From contig NC_092636.1 of the NCBI RefSeq assembly GCF_039555335.1, positions 3,873,371-3,937,370 of the forward strand: 64,000 bases of DNA, in the 5' to 3' direction. Each line of letters opens with the position of its first letter. The first letter of the stretch is position 1. This DNA is from Amphiura filiformis (lineage: Eukaryota; Echinodermata; Ophiuroidea; Amphilepidida; Amphiuridae). Positions 22,888-37,072 of the stretch are shown here, one piece after another. Position numbers and translations under genes: made by a program. The notes below the pieces were generated by a model. The model made no database searches. It was not told where the DNA came from and saw nothing but the letters and a program-made list of their open reading frames with translations.

Positions 22888-23196
22888 AGGGGCTATCATT
22901 TTCTTCGGAAGGGGGTCCCAAATATACGGGGGTCACACATTTTTAGAAAGAAAAAAAGGGGGGGCATAAAATCTGTGATAACCAAAATGTAGGGAGTCAC
23001 AAGATAACCACAGATAGTGTGTCAGTTTATTTTTTTATCAAAAAGGACTGATTTCAATACAATTTTTTCTTGTTTAGGGAGTAAGGTGGTGGGGATCATA
23101 AATTTTTTGTTGCCGAAATAGGGGGGTCGCAATTTTATTGACGCCGACTTTTTGTAAATTTGGGATCCCCCCTTCCGAAGAAAATGATAGTCCCCC
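22888..23196. mobile_element. foldback element with GAAAATGATAG arms
   Basis: GGGGCTATCATTTTCTTCGG followed by AAGGGGGTCCCAAAT is mirrored by ATTTGGGATCCCCCCTTCC and GAAGAAAATGATAGTCCCCC. The interior is G-rich near 22950-22970. Non-coding; the minus-strand frame at 23022-23228 is a shadow. Confidence 0.8.
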
Positions 23197-24654
23197 AAAA
23201 GAAAAAAATTGGCTGGTCCGAGTTTCAACGCAATTTATTATTTCATCTATTTTCTAAGATAGGGTAAGATTTCAGAGAGGAAGTCATTGTACTATCCATT
23301 ATGATAACTAATAGCTGCCATGTGAAGTAACTTATCTATTAATGACCCTGGACCATTATACGTGTGTCAGAATCTCTAAGATGCGACACAAAAGCATGCA
23401 TCACCCCACACCGAACCCGTGACACATGGCAGCGAGATGAAAGGCAACTAAAATTATTTCGCATCATTACACACACCTACGCATGTGTCGACTGAAAATG
23501 TCGAGTGAAACATTTCAGTACTGTCTGTAAAAATCAAATAGACACATGCTTGGAGAGACAAACATTAAATAGGGTATAAATTATTGGTTCATGTTGTTTA
23601 GATGTTCTTTTTTACGGTCGTAAATTTACAAAATATCCAAAATTTCCGATTTCTGCGCTTATAAGGTTCTACAAAACAATTTATATTCAAGTTATGATTT
23701 TTTTTATAGATTATAATTCAAGTTCAATGATATATGTCGCTATTAACATAAATAACAGCTAAAATGTATTACTTCCCTACCCTGATACTACATATATCGA
23801 ATTTATGACCGTCCAAATGTCAATATACGATGGGTATGCCACAATGCTACTTCTTTTTAGCATATTGTTTAAAGTAAAATAACGAAATTATCATTAAAAA
23901 TCAAATGAAATTATAAAAGGCGTTGCGTCGGATAAATACGTTCTTGAAAAAAAATCAAATTCGAAGGAAAAAATGCGATAGCACCAATAATTAAATCAAT
24001 TTTACAAATTTTACAAATTGAGCTAAAAGTGACCATCTGTAGCTATGGTATAGAGATTTTTGATGCATATAACCAGTAGAAATACATAACGAGGAGTTTT
24101 CCCACACACGTTGGATGCAAATAGAGTAGTGATCTTGAAGTTAATTCATTTTGATTCAATGAACATTGACAATACTCATAACTTTCGCCTAAATGACCAC
24201 CATTCTGGTTAATGCAGTGTACAGAGAGGGTTGTGAGGTTATATATCGAGTAAAAGTCAGCTGTTTTCAAGTTACTTCAAAAATATATTACAAAGACTAT
24301 AATTTTGGGAATCCTACGTTGGATGTGCTCAGACTTTATGAGGTTGGGGTTTATAGATTTCAATAGTTTTAGGAAAATGTTAAAAAAACAAAAAAACTTT
24401 TAATCATTTACCTTTGTCATACGTCCGCTATGATAAGGCCATCCAAAAGGGCATTACAGAAAGTAATAAATTAGTACGCATTTTTATTTTGATCTATATT
24501 ATGATCTATAAGAAGGCTTCGAAATTCGTGTATGAGAGTAAATTTTAATTGTAATTGAGAATGAATTGCAAAAGTTAAGTTTTTGAATACGTAGAATGTA
24601 GTTCAAAGTTACATACGTATAATATAATTCATTCTACTAATATAATTATTGCTT
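23197..24654. other. AT-rich spacer
   Basis: No recognisable gene or repeat structure. Confidence 0.5.
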
Positions 24655-25310
24655 AATCAGATATCTATTTTGCTGTTATGTCATTGCTTCATCTGCTATC
24701 TACTGCTGATACTATCTCATCTGTTATCTACTGCTGATACTCCATTTCTATCCACTTCTAATACTCCACTATATATATGTTATCTACTGCTGATACTCCA
24801 CTACTTCATCTGCTATCTACTGCTGATACTCCACTACTTCATTTGCTATCTACTGCTGATACTCCACTACTTCATCTGCTATCTACTGGTGATACTCCAC
24901 TACTTCATTTGCTATCTACTGCTGATACTGTACTACTTCATCTGTTATCTACTGCTGATACTCCACTACTTCATCTGCTATCTACTGGTGATACTCCACT
25001 ACTTCATTTGCTATCTACTGCTGATACTCCACTATTTCATTTGCTATCTACTGCTGATAGCACACTACTTCATCTGCTATCTACTGCTGATACTGTACTA
25101 CTTCATCTGTTATCTCAGCTGATACTCCACTACTTCATCTGCTCTCTATCTATTGATACTCCACTACTTCATCTGCTATCTACTGCTTATACTCCACTAT
25201 TTCATCTACTATCTACTGCTGAAAGTACACTACTTCATCTGCCATCTACTGCTGATACTTCATCTGCTATCAACTGATGATACTTCATCTGATATATACT
25301 GCTGATGTTT
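24655..25310 (+). repeat. 33-bp stem-loop satellite, array D
   Basis: About 19 units in + orientation, mostly the GATACTCC variant. A full TGCTATC/GATAGCA palindrome survives at 25042-25062. The edges are degenerate on both sides. Frames of 157 and 166 residues are translations of the repeat. Confidence 0.95.
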
Positions 25311-27234
25311 TTTGTATGCTGTAACAATAAAGCCAAAAAACTTGTACAAAGACCAATTCAGGTTATTTTTTGGAAAACACATTTTCGAATCTCTAATCAA
25401 TTATCAAAAAATATTAAAATTTGACTTTTATTGGCAGTTAGTATTATAAGTAAAGGATTAGAATTTGCCATGTTTCTTTAGGTAAAATATGGTATTTTTG
25501 AAATCCAAAAAATAGTACTGTATTTTACTGGAATCGGGAGTATTTTGAGTAAAGAGAGAAGCCGTCATGTCCTCCTCCTGGCACTGCCTGGTCATTTACG
25601 CATATAACTTATACTTACTCTGCTAATAGCCTGTGCAACATGCGCTTGCAATGTGAAGCTGATTGCTCTCAAAACGATTATTATGTAAACTTGCCGGCAC
25701 AAGTGTACATTATATGCTTGTGATAGAACTTGAACCTGAACTTGGAAATCAAATCGACCGAAAAAAGGATCAAAAGAAAACCATTTGAAAAAGTCAATAA
25801 AACTTCACGCCTTCACCTTATCATAAGAACTATATTTTGCACACTTTTCAATATAGTGTGCACGTTTCTTGAATAACTGGATTTGGTGCCACGCGTCGAC
25901 AAAGTGCGACAGTGCTAAAACATCGCCGGTACGGCTATTGTGTTGTATATTTCAATTCATTGAATGTGAACATTAATGCTAAAAAATACGTGACTACTCT
26001 GTTTTGTTGGGTTTTCTCTCTCTTTTTGTCAATCAGAAATCAAAATACTTTGCTTTAAATGTTGAGAACAGAACTGTGATAAGTTTCTCGAATGCAAACT
26101 TCATTTGATATGTATAATAGAGTTGATGGTAATTGGCTTGCGGGGTATCATGGGTCGTGTCATGATTTTATTAACATGAATAGCACATAACACTTTGTCA
26201 TAAAACTTTTCAACAAAAGTACAAAACAGAGCGAAATATGTGTTTAAAGCGGGTGTATGGAGACATAGATATCATTAGTAATCTTATACCCATTCGCTCA
26301 AACTCTAATACAGTAATAATCGAGGGAAATATACATTATGCATGAGTGAATTCTGCATGGCTTACATGAATAGCATAATATCAATTTCTGTTCCAAATTA
26401 GATGATTAATATCACAATATGAGCCTTCGATGTGTCTGCAATATAGTTTCACATGTAAAGTACAATTGTCACTTATACAAGCGAATGATTTCTTAATTGA
26501 TATGCAAATTAATTTATGTTTCTGACATGATTTCCCACGAACATGATTTCAATGTCAGAGTACTCAATTATGTTCTATTACATGGATATACATGTATGAA
26601 TGCTATAGCCACAACATTGTCAAGAACACACGGCTGTGCTTTGAGTTTTTAGACCTCTTTTCATTAAGCTTTTATTAATTGATTCGGTTTCCAAGATTTG
26701 CATCGTGATATACTCTTGACAGATCAAAGTGTTCAACAAAGCGTCACACATTTACCCAAAATATGACCACCCATAAAAATACATATAAATGTAAAACTTT
26801 ATAGAGGAAATATCAACATTAAATTGAGGGTTTGCTGCAAGAAAGGCCTATCTGCAATAGCTGCCATTTAAACAAATCAACCATTTCTGTATTCTATATT
26901 GAACATATATGACACCTGGCAGCTTTTGCAGATACGTCTTTCTTGCTCTAAACCCCCGAAATATTAAAATACAAGATATCAAATTAATGTAGATATCATC
27001 AAATCTCGGGAACTTTGAAAATATGTATATTATAAAGTTGGCAGTGATCTGCACATATACGTATATAAAATATTAGAACAAGATGCTCATTTAAAAGGAA
27101 TTTCTTGTATAAGAATTATCAAACCAGCTGCAAGAAAGTATCTGCATGATTACGAAAGGCAAAATACAAAACATATTTGCAAATGCCACATAGCCCTAAA
27201 GAGGCTGATTTCAGATGGAGTCTAAATCTCAAAA
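25311..27234. other. AT-rich spacer
   Basis: No gene, tandem repeat or clear foldback seen. Confidence 0.5.
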
Positions 27235-27655
27235 ACACCCAAAGAGTATCCAAATTCAAGGGTCTCTAACCCTACGAGTATCCAAATCCTAAGGTATCTA
27301 ATGAAGTATATCTAGCCCTGAAGTATCTAACCCTAAGAGTTTCCAAATTCTAATAAGGAATCTAACCCTATAAGAGTATCCAAACACTAAAGCATATAAG
27401 GTATCTGACCTAAAGAGTATCCAACTTATCCAAATCCTTAGACCTTAAACCAAATAATTAGAATTTGACCCTTAACATTATCCTAAGGTACTAACTAGCC
27501 TAAGAGTATCCAAATCCTATAATCCTACGAATATCCAAATCTTAAGGTATCTAACCCGAAGAGTGGAATCCTAAGGTATCTAACCTTGAGATTATCTCAG
27601 TCCTGAGGTAAGAGTATCAAAATCATAAGATATATCCTGAGAGTATCCCATCTAA
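27235..27655. repeat. decayed minisatellite (GAGTATCCAAATCCTAAGG)
   Basis: A dozen or so irregular copies of a unit of roughly 30 bp built from CTAACCCTAAGAGTATCC and AAATCCTAAGGTAT. Spacing and sequence vary strongly, so the array is old and no longer homogenised. Confidence 0.8.
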
Positions 27656-28960
27656 ATGTGTCGATTTGCCAAAGACAAATAATAAACCTTGATGTTTGTG
27701 CCAAATACAAGTGATGCGACAACTCTGCTATATTAATCACAATAAAACTGTTACTTGAACTTCCCGCTAATGAGTTAAATAAAAATTATGGAATATAAAG
27801 AAATCTTTTATTGATTTAAGCGCATCATTATTAATGTGGTTTGTGGGTTAAGCACCATTTAATTTACACATCATTTTTACTTGGTCACCTCTTAATTGTA
27901 CACACGTAAGTTGTCAAAAAAAATCTAAAAAAAGTTCGAATGTTCTTCTTTTCCGGTGGTGTAAACCGCTCGCGTGGCACCTGCAATTCAATCGTCCGTA
28001 AAAACACATCAATTTTTATAAACAAATAGACTTAATTGTGTGTAATAAGTGGTTATCTTTTGTATCTCGTGATACTAATTCAGTTAATTGCGATAGGTAC
28101 ATCCTTGATAATTTAACATGTTTAACATCGAAGATACAGTGCATGAAGAAACGGTTGTAATTGCAGTCATTATCCGCAGATTGAATTCTCAATCATGTTA
28201 ATTTTTGGGGTGGTTGTTTTGATCATTCTATTGTCTTGAATAATTGTTGGGGTTCTATTTACTTACTTTTAAACCGTAATATTATAATTACAACAAAAAA
28301 TGTTTTGCCGCCCAGCCCTAAGGGTAAGTACGTTGCAGTTAATGTGGTTGTTTACGTTTTAAGTTGATGAAAGGTATTATTTTTCGTCAAATTTACAAAC
28401 ATATAGAAGAAGCAAATTACAGAAGCATATTAGTGCCAAATGTATTGCAAATATTCGCAATAACATATTAATATTTCGACATAATTGGCACTAATATGCT
28501 TCCGTATTAATGCACTAATGTGGTTCAAGATTTTTTTAAATAAAAGTTTTAATAAAAGTTTAATTTTTTTTTATTACCACAATACCTTTACAATGTACAA
28601 AAAATGTTTTAATAATAAAAAAAAATGTTTGTTTCAATAACTATTGTCAATAATGTTTCCGATTTTATATGGGTCATGTCTTCTTTTTTTGCTCACCACT
28701 AATAAATGTATACGTTTCATACGTTCGAAAATGCTAATAACAATTTTCAGGCAGGCTTGAGTCATGTTTACATAATGTTATTGGAAAATATGATGAAGCG
28801 AGAACTATTACCTTATGCCCCCGTTGTACACAAATAACTGACAAGGAACCATGCAATACTCTCAATTAAATCCAAATCAGAAAAAGTCGACGCAGGAGAA
28901 ATAGGACAGGAAACATGTCTTGAAGTAAATGCATCACAATCGCACATGACTTCATCTTTA
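27656..28960. other. AT-rich spacer
   Basis: No gene seen. A local inverted pair (about 28420-28442 GAAGCATATTAGTGCCAA; about 28482-28504 TTGGCACTAATATGCTTC) marks a small foldback of about 90 bp. Confidence 0.5.
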
Positions 28961-29155
28961 CACTGTAAAAATATTTTACTCAACACTGAGTAACAAATTT
29001 CTCAACATTGAGCTCATGTTGAGTAATTTTTTACTCATTTGTTGAGTTGCAGAGGTTGAGTTGTGACCTATATGAGCTCAATGTTGAATAATTATTTACT
29101 CAACTGTTGAGCTGTGACCTTTTTACTCAGTGTTGAGTAAAATATTTTTACAGTG
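28961..29155. mobile_element. MITE, CACTGTAAAAAT termini with TA target duplication
   Basis: TA, then CACTGTAAAAATATTTTACT, ends with AGTAAAATATTTTTACAGTG and then TA. Terminal repeats of about 34 bp include CTCAACACTGAGTAA and its mirror. A TA duplication is typical of Tc1/mariner-type elements (established knowledge). No transposase. Confidence 0.85.
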
Positions 29156-29593
29156 TACTAATGGAACATAAACATAACTACGGACTCTAAAACGGTTCTC
29201 TTGAGAAGCACATGTCTATTTTTGTAACAAACGGTTGGAATATCATGAATTCTAACCTGTTGTAAGATGCAAGGTGTAAAGAAATGATTCCGATTGGTGC
29301 GAGTTGATTTTCTGTAACTGTGATTAAAATGCTGAACATGTTTATTTTTAGAATAGTGTTGGTAACAATGTATGTAAACGTATGTGACTTTCCAAAGAAT
29401 AATCCGAAAGAGTCTTCTGAATAATGATATGCTACCCTCAAATGGATAATGTACACGTAGGCCCCTACACGTTGTTTTTGAATTCCTGAATTTCAATGGT
29501 CAATGGCGAACTGATCTACAAAATCATTTCTAAATCCGCTTTTTTAAGACGAGTGGGATGGCAGGAATCTTATTTGTCTAGTTTTAGCTATAT

Positions 29594-29657
29594 ATTTAAC
29601 ACTGATTGGTCTAATTAATAACCATTAACACTGATTGGTCTAATTAATAACCATTAC
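29594..29657. repeat. short tandem duplication, 31-bp unit
   Basis: The segment TAACACTGATTGGTCTAATT plus AATAACCAT occurs twice in direct succession without differences, so the duplication is young. Confidence 0.85.
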
Positions 29658-30046
29658 AAATGTCGTTTTACTTCGTATAAGCTTTCCTTACATTACTTAC
29701 CTTAAATTATTCTAAGACTGGTCAGTATTTTAAAAGTTCAGCACGTGTTAACCTATCAGCCACTGCTCTGTATTATTAAGAAAACACTCCATTCAGGACA
29801 CATCTTGGAAAATATCTGGAAGGAAAACTGGTCAAATCTTGTAATCCTCCTTAACAGATCCTTGATGTTGATAACGTAACTCATTGTGCTAATTGTTGTT
29901 AATTCAAGCCATCCGAAATTAGAAATAGAATAAAGTTTGATTGGCATAAGCTGTGTTCATACCGAGGTTGCAAATCTATGGAGTTAAACATTCAAGGTGT
30001 CATTCGGGGTTCCTGACTGCATGGAAGCACAACCAACTTCGACTCC

Positions 30047-30524
30047 GGGGGGCACTCCAACTTGGGAGGTGACGCGTATGTAGGGCTGTTAAGACCCCCT
30101 TTTTCAGCATCGCTGTCACCCAAAGACCCCATATTTTTTTACGAACACATGCTCGCTCCGCGCTCTGTCACCCGAAGACCCTTACAAGTTCAATTTGAAC
30201 AGCAACTTTCATTTATCACTGATTTTGTTACTTATTTTGACAAAATAAAGAAATTTGAAGCCATTTAGAACTAGAAATTTGATTTTCGACGTTTTTGTGG
30301 CGCTGTTTTGGTTCTCACCCAAAGATTCCATTTAAAAAAAAAGTCATGTTCTCACCCAATGACCCCATATTTTTTACATTTTGCTCTCACCGAATGCCAA
30401 AAATCATGCTCTCACCCAATGACCCCATATTTTTTACATGTTGCTCTCACCGAATGCCCCTTAGTGCGAAAGCGCCAGCCCTACACCTATATCCATTTCA
30501 AATTGAAGTGCCCCCCCCCCCGGG
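30047..30524. mobile_element. foldback element with internal CACCCAATGACCCCATA repeats
   Basis: GGGGGGCACTCCAA at the left is mirrored by TTGAAGTGCCCCCC at the right. Inside, variants of CTCACCCAATGACCCCATAT followed by a T-run recur at about 30114, 30350 and 30410. The three small frames across this region share these repeats and are not genes. Confidence 0.7.
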
Positions 30525-30736
30525 CTTCGACTCCTCAAGGGCTGTATAATAATTATGGGCCCTGGGGAGAGTGAAATTGAGGGGACAATGGCAGGCGAAG
30601 GGGAAAGCAATTTTTGGCAAGCTGAGAGAGGAGGAAAGAAATGATTGGCACACCATTTGATAATTTCATAATTATTGCACATCCCCTTCAGAATACTATG
30701 TGTCAGCTGGTTTAAAACTCCCTATAAAACATGGTG

Positions 30737-30960
30737 GGCAGTGGCGTAGACAGCTCATGGCTACCCGAAGCATATAGGCTATTGAGGAAAAAGGAAGAAA
30801 AAATAAAAGAGAACAAGGGAACGAGAAAAAAAGAAGAGGAAAGGAGAAAATGGAAAGAGGAAAGGATGACAATGAGCAAAAGAGAACTGATAGAGGAAAT
30901 AAGGGGTGAATAGAAGTGGAGGAAGGACACATCTGGCTGCATGGGTACGGGGGTTACACC
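30737..30960. mobile_element. possible one-ended hAT-MITE remnant and purine tract
   Basis: Begins CAGTGGCGTAGACAG, close to the terminus of the hAT-type MITE at 37073. A 110-bp purine-rich (GGAAAGA-like) tract follows. The other terminus is not clear. Confidence 0.4.
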
Positions 30961-32928
30961 CCTATAGGTGCAACTTGAAACTAAACGTTTAGAGTGCCGT
31001 GCCGGGCAGATACTATTTTCGTCCGTGTCACATTGCCTGATGCCAAGTATTCGAACTATGTTTAATTAAATCACAGGTGTTTATCATTATGATATAATAA
31101 TGCTGCACTAGTAAAAGTAAAAAGCAACAGAAATGTTTACACAATTAAAATAGTTGGATGGTCAACCCTTCCTGTAATTCTTTGTATTGCGACGATGAGG
31201 TGTGACCCCGGGGGTGTTTCGTGGGTTCAGTTACCAAAATTGTCTTGTGAGCATAACTTGGGGAATAAGGTAAGATATGAACTTTTTACACCTTGAGTGG
31301 TTGACACCTCTAATTTTCACGCCCGTCTGAACACACCCCTACTGACATAAGTTAATGGATGATAAAAATCTCGATCGACTTTAATTTTTTCTGTATTTTG
31401 ACATCTGTGTTTAAGCCGTTTTGCACCTTGAGTTCCTCTCGTGATGCTGTTGGTCATTCCTTGCATCTGCTAACTTGCTCTTTTAAACCATGTTGGCATT
31501 TTCACGAATGAATGCACGAATCGTTAACCCATCAGGCGATCGTCTTAGAAATTCTATTTTAATTATTTGCAGCTTATAAGATGTTCTTGGTCAGGGAGTT
31601 CTGTCACAAAGGGCACAAGATGATCGAGTAATGCCGGGAGGACCGTAGAGGTATTTATTAATATCATGTATTATTCAAGATATGTAATTTTTGAGATTAA
31701 TTATTGAGAACCATACTGCATCATTGAAGCTTTAGATATTATAGTCGCTCTGCGAGCTGCAAGAACGTTCGCCAACAGTGGTGTAATGTTGTTGTCTTCG
31801 TATTTTTCTTTCACGCAATTTCGTCAGTAATTTTTCATATTATAAGATTATATTTAAGTAATAATCAAGATGTTATATTAGTAGATGAACATAGAAGATA
31901 AAAAAATATATATAAATATATATAAGTATATAAAAGTAGAAGAGAAAATATGCGGCGAGGTTTGTCAATTCAAATGAATAAACGACAAAAAGTGTAATTT
32001 TAAAAATATTTTATTCAATTTGAATAATAAAACATAACCTAAATAAGAGAGTTAAACTGTCTTATTCTGATTGTGAGCAAGATGCAATTCAAGGAACAAT
32101 TAGTGATTTGCTAAAACAGGGCACCCTAATATATATCAAAATTCAGAATTTGTAAAATCTGAAATTTGTAAAGGAGCTTAAAGGTATGTATGTTTGCACA
32201 AGTAATACTTAAGGCTATATGAATTCGGAAACCATGGTTCACCTATGAACACGAATATTCGACGTTTGGGATTGCCATAATTATAAATACTTACAAAAAT
32301 ATCAAATGTTCAGTGTTTTATGAGGCTATAGGTTATTATATACCACTAATACTGCGATGCATGGAAATACGACGAGAAACTATTTGTTTGTGTGGCATCT
32401 GAAAAGAATGCTTTTAAATCACTAAAACTGACCAAGTTGTATAGTCAAAGAAGTGTATTTTGGGTTTTCATGCTTCGAAATGGTATATTTTCTCTTATTA
32501 TATGACATTTTTGTTGTAATATTACCAAAATTCATCCGCATGGCATCGGTTTTTATACATTCGCCCTATTTGTAACTTTCAGCTTTGAGGGCGCATTGCC
32601 ATTTTAATGTGTTTACAGTTCATTGCGTTAAAACAAGAAAAGTCTTAGGTCAACCTAAGTTGAGTTTTTTATCATTTGGCAAATCATATAGTTTCACCTG
32701 ATATTAATGGCGTTGAACTGTGAGAGTTCTGAATATGAGAAAATTCCATCCGAAATAAGCCATTCGCCCATTGAAAACTGTATAATAGATAATTAGTGGG
32801 ATTGAACCTATAGGTATAGCCTAATAATCACTGTGAACTACAATATATATGATCAAAATGATTGTGGCGCGTTCGATACAGAAGTCAGGCAAATATATAT
32901 TTCAGCAAGTGTCCCTTTAGTAATGCTA
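30961..32928. other. spacer, no gene recognised
   Basis: No domain-bearing ORF, no tandem repeat except short AT/TATA runs near 31900-31940. Confidence 0.5.
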
Positions 32929-33146
32929 ATGATCCCCCTGAGGACTACCTGCCGATCTAACATTGCCTCTGATTGGTCAATTACATGATATCTTCACTTT
33001 GATCACCAATCAGAATGGAGCTTTGTAAATAATTCACCCCAATTTTTTTGTGTGGTGAAATTATTCTAACAATGTTGCTGATTGGTCCAATTAATAATGA
33101 AAACTTCTTTTTGGCCAATCGGCAGGTAGTTCTCATGATGGGGTTA
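32929..33146. mobile_element. foldback MITE with GGACTACCTGCCGAT arms
   Basis: ATGATCCCCCTGAGGACTAC with CTGCCGAT is mirrored by ATCGGCAGGTAGTTCTCATG. Inner pairs GATTGGTCAATTA and TTGGTCCAATTA extend the fold. About 218 bp, non-coding. Confidence 0.8.
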
Positions 33147-34894
33147 AAGTTGCGTGACCAAACTTGTGGCCCAATTGCATCATTTCTTTTTTCTACCTCA
33201 CATTGAGGCCCATCATCAAAAGTTCGAGTTTATATATTGCTCCTCCGATTGGGATGCCAGTACACGGCTTATACCGTCACTAGACGACAATGGTATTGTT
33301 CATACAGATTTTATTTTGTATTTTAATATCCAGGAGTAGAGGCTTCTAAAAATACCAGTAATTACTATAAAATGTGGATATTAACTATTTTCAGTTATTA
33401 ATAAACACGTTCATGTGTTTAAAAGGTGTTACAGAAACCTAAACATTTTATTTGCAGTGTATACCGCTGGTGAACGAAACATATTCCAGGCTCAAAAATT
33501 CCACTGGGGATATTATATGAGAAAAAAATAAACGCGCTTTCACCTGGTACCAATATTTACATTTTGATGGGGTAAAAGAGAGATGGCACTGTCAATCTGG
33601 TCACATATCTGTAGAATATGAAAAAAGTATCATTATGTGTAGTCAATAAAACGCAGATACAAAAAAAAAAGTAATCAATGACTGGAAAATAAATAAATAT
33701 CTAATCAATAATTTATAGTTCCTGTCCAATTTTGCTTGTAAATATTAATGACATTAAATAATTTCACATAACATCAGTAAAACACGATACTAAATATAAC
33801 TCGCCACCAATTAACATTTTCTAGGATGTACAACTAGATTTATCATGATGGTAACATTGAGGGGCAATCCCCGCCTTAAGTGAAAGTGTTACGTCACCAT
33901 ATGTCTGACATAAGCTAGGCGAGTGCGCTAACTGCCTGCCAATGCATGTCCACATACGGATTCTTGAAGGAAAAAAACACTCATCATCAATTGCTCTCTC
34001 GTGCTAGTGTACCGCCGATCGACTCCATAGTTGACGATGACGGCACAGGAGCATGATATGCTGTATAGCGGTACGGCATTATCAAGCACTAAAAGACGAA
34101 GGAAATCTGATCGGAGATAACAAATACCACACCTAACAATGACATTCCTTATGAACTGAGGATAGGTGAACATGATTGTCAAATTTTACAAGGTAAGGTG
34201 AACGACTAAATCGATTTAAGGTGCCTCATAGCCTCCTTAAGCAGTGTATATAAGAGCGGGCATCATTTTCTTAAGCATATATAATTACATATGATAATCA
34301 TATGATTGGTGTTGTGTATATGATTTGTAAATCACACACAAGCAACGAGTTGTATCACACATATAGATGATTTTTTTATTTTAAAGCTTTTGTAGAATTT
34401 TTGATTGTATAATTGTAATTATACAATACAACGGGATTGTTAGCAAATATTGTATTACAGCTACTTGTCCGTTTACATCAAGGTACATGTTCAATGATCA
34501 GGTTTGCTAATTCAATAGGTCGTGAGGGCGCATCGATCAATCACTCTTATTTCGATGTTTCAGCAATAAAAATATTAAATTGCTGCATGTGTGGGAGAGA
34601 ATAAGATACGGACATTTTCTGTACAAGTGACATGGCTTGATTAATGCTGATCATTGCAACATAGTTAAACATGGAGAACATGATTCAGACCTGGGTATTA
34701 ATCAATGTGGGCGCGTCTGTCAATCCCGGTCGTGTCAAGTGTATTGAAATTGGTAGTTTCAAACCTGAATTGCTCTATGTTATAAAATGGTGTAATATTT
34801 TTCAATATATAATACATATTTTGTTATATTTTTATATGTAACTATGCGCTTTATCAGATAGAAATTCGTCAAATATCTATATGATAGCCAATTA
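33147..34894. other. AT-rich spacer
   Basis: No gene recognised. A near-perfect short palindrome lies at about 34404-34428 (TTGTATAATTGTAATTATAC). Confidence 0.5.
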
Positions 34895-36720
34895 CATACT
34901 ACTGTTGATAGAACATTACTTCATCGGCTGTCTTCTATTGATGGCTTTTTACTTCCACCGGCTATCAACTTCTGATAGCAAAACACTTTATTGCCAACTT
35001 ACTGCTGATATAATATACCGGTAACTTCTTTGGCTATCTAATGGTGATAAGTCACTTCTGCATCAACTTCTACTTTTGATACTTTATCACTTTATTGCTA
35101 AAAACATTATTGCATCAGCTATCTACTGCTGATAGCATATACATTAATTCATCCGTTACATACTGCTGATAAGTTATCACTTTATCGCCTTGTAATTTAC
35201 TGCTGATAAAATATTACTTCATTACTTCTAAAGCTGACAACTCACTTCTTCATCAGCTAGCTACTGCTGATAGCAAATTACTTTATCGTTTTATTGCCAA
35301 CTTACTGCTAAGAAAGCATAACTCCATCCAGATATCTACTGCTGATAGCATACTAATTCATCTGTTATCTACTGCTGGTAGGTTATCACTTTATCGCCTT
35401 GGTTATTTACTGCTGATAAAATATTACTTCATTACTTTTAAAGGTGATAACTCACTTCTTCATCAGCTATCTACTGCTGATAGCAAATTACTTTATCACT
35501 TTATTACCAACTTATACTGCTTATAAAACATTACTCCATCCAGCTATCTACTGCTGATAGCATACTAATTCATCTGTTATCTACTGCTGATAAGTTATCA
35601 CTTTATCGCCTTGTAATTACTGCTGATAAAATATTACTTCATTACTTCTAAAGCTGATAACTCACTTCTTCATCAGCTATCTACTGCTGATAGCAAATTA
35701 CTTTTTCGTTTTATTGCCAACTTATACTGCTTATAAACATTACTCCATCCAGATATCTACTGCTGATAGCAAATCACTTGATCACTTTATTACCAACTTA
35801 TACTGTAAAACATTACGCCACCTGCTATCTACTGCTGATATAATGCTACCTCATATGCTATCTACTACTGATAGCAAAACACTTGATCACTCATTTGATT
35901 GCTAACTTACGGCTGATCTACTGCTGATAGCACACTACTTCATCCAGTATCTACTGCTGATAGCAAACTACTTCATCCAATATCTACTGCTGATAGCACA
36001 CATATACTTCATCCACTATATCTACTGCTGATAGCACACTACTTCATCAACTATCTACTGCTTATAGCACACTACTTCATCCATTATCTATTACTGATAG
36101 CACACATACTTCATCCACTATATCTACTGCTGATAGCAAACTACTTCATCCAATACCTACTACTGATAGCACACATACTTCATCCACTATCTACTGTTGA
36201 TAGCACACTACTTCATCCACTATCTACTGATGATAGCACACTACTAAATCCATTATGTACTACTGATAACACACATACTTCATCCATTATATCGTACTGC
36301 TGATAGCACACTACTACATCCACTCTCTACTGCTGATAGCTAGCACACTACTTCATCCATTATCTACTGCTGATAGCACACTACTTCATCCATTATCTAT
36401 TACTGATAGCACACATACTTCATCCACCATATCTACTGCTGATAGCAAACTACTTCATCCAATATCTACTACTGATAGCACACATACTTCATCCACTATA
36501 TCTACTGCTGATATATAGCACACTACTTTATCAACTATCTACTGCTGATAGCGCACTACTTCATCCATTATCTACTGCTGATAGCACACTACTTCATCCA
36601 TTATCTACTGCTGATAGCACTCTACTTCATTCATTATCTACTGCTGATAGTAAACAACTTCATCAGCTATACTGCTACTACTTCATCAGCTATCCACCAT
36701 CGATACCCCTGATAGCATAT
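34895..36720 (+). repeat. 33-bp stem-loop satellite, array E
   Basis: About 50 units in + orientation. The first kilobase is degenerate, with variant spacers (ACTTTATCGCCTTG, ACTCACTTCTTCATCAG) and several higher-order direct repeats. From about 35900 the units are more regular (GATAGCACACTACTTCATCC). Unlike array B, most units retain the GATAGCA right arm. A perfect palindrome is at 35856-35876. Two units show tiny internal duplications (GATAGCTAGCAC near 36340, GATATATAGCAC near 36510). Confidence 0.95.
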
Positions 36721-36966
36721 TATATTATATAACAAACTACTTGGACAACCTACTCGTAACATAATATAAATTCATCAATACTGGAAATCTAATTATACGT
36801 GAATTATAATGAGGATTTCTTATTCGCAACTGCCAGATTCCCCCTTCTGATGATGAATTTTACTGCTAATAGGAACCAGCGTGTGACAAGTCTTTTGTCA
36901 ATTTAAACTCAAACCATAACTCTTTAAATTCTCTCTACGTTCTTGTTTTTAAATGTGCTATATGTT

Positions 36967-36967
36967 T

Positions 36968-37036
<69 letters not shown>
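36967..37036. repeat. (TAA)n microsatellite
   Basis: More than 20 TAA/AAT units, ending about 37 bp before the hAT-type MITE. Confidence 0.95.
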
Positions 37037-37038
<2 letters not shown>

Positions 37039-37072
37039 TAAATGAAAGACTAAACTATAGAAAACATACAAC

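Noticed and set aside
24649-25277. Frames of 157 and 166 residues in array D
   Set aside because: Translations of the same satellite in two different frames at once.
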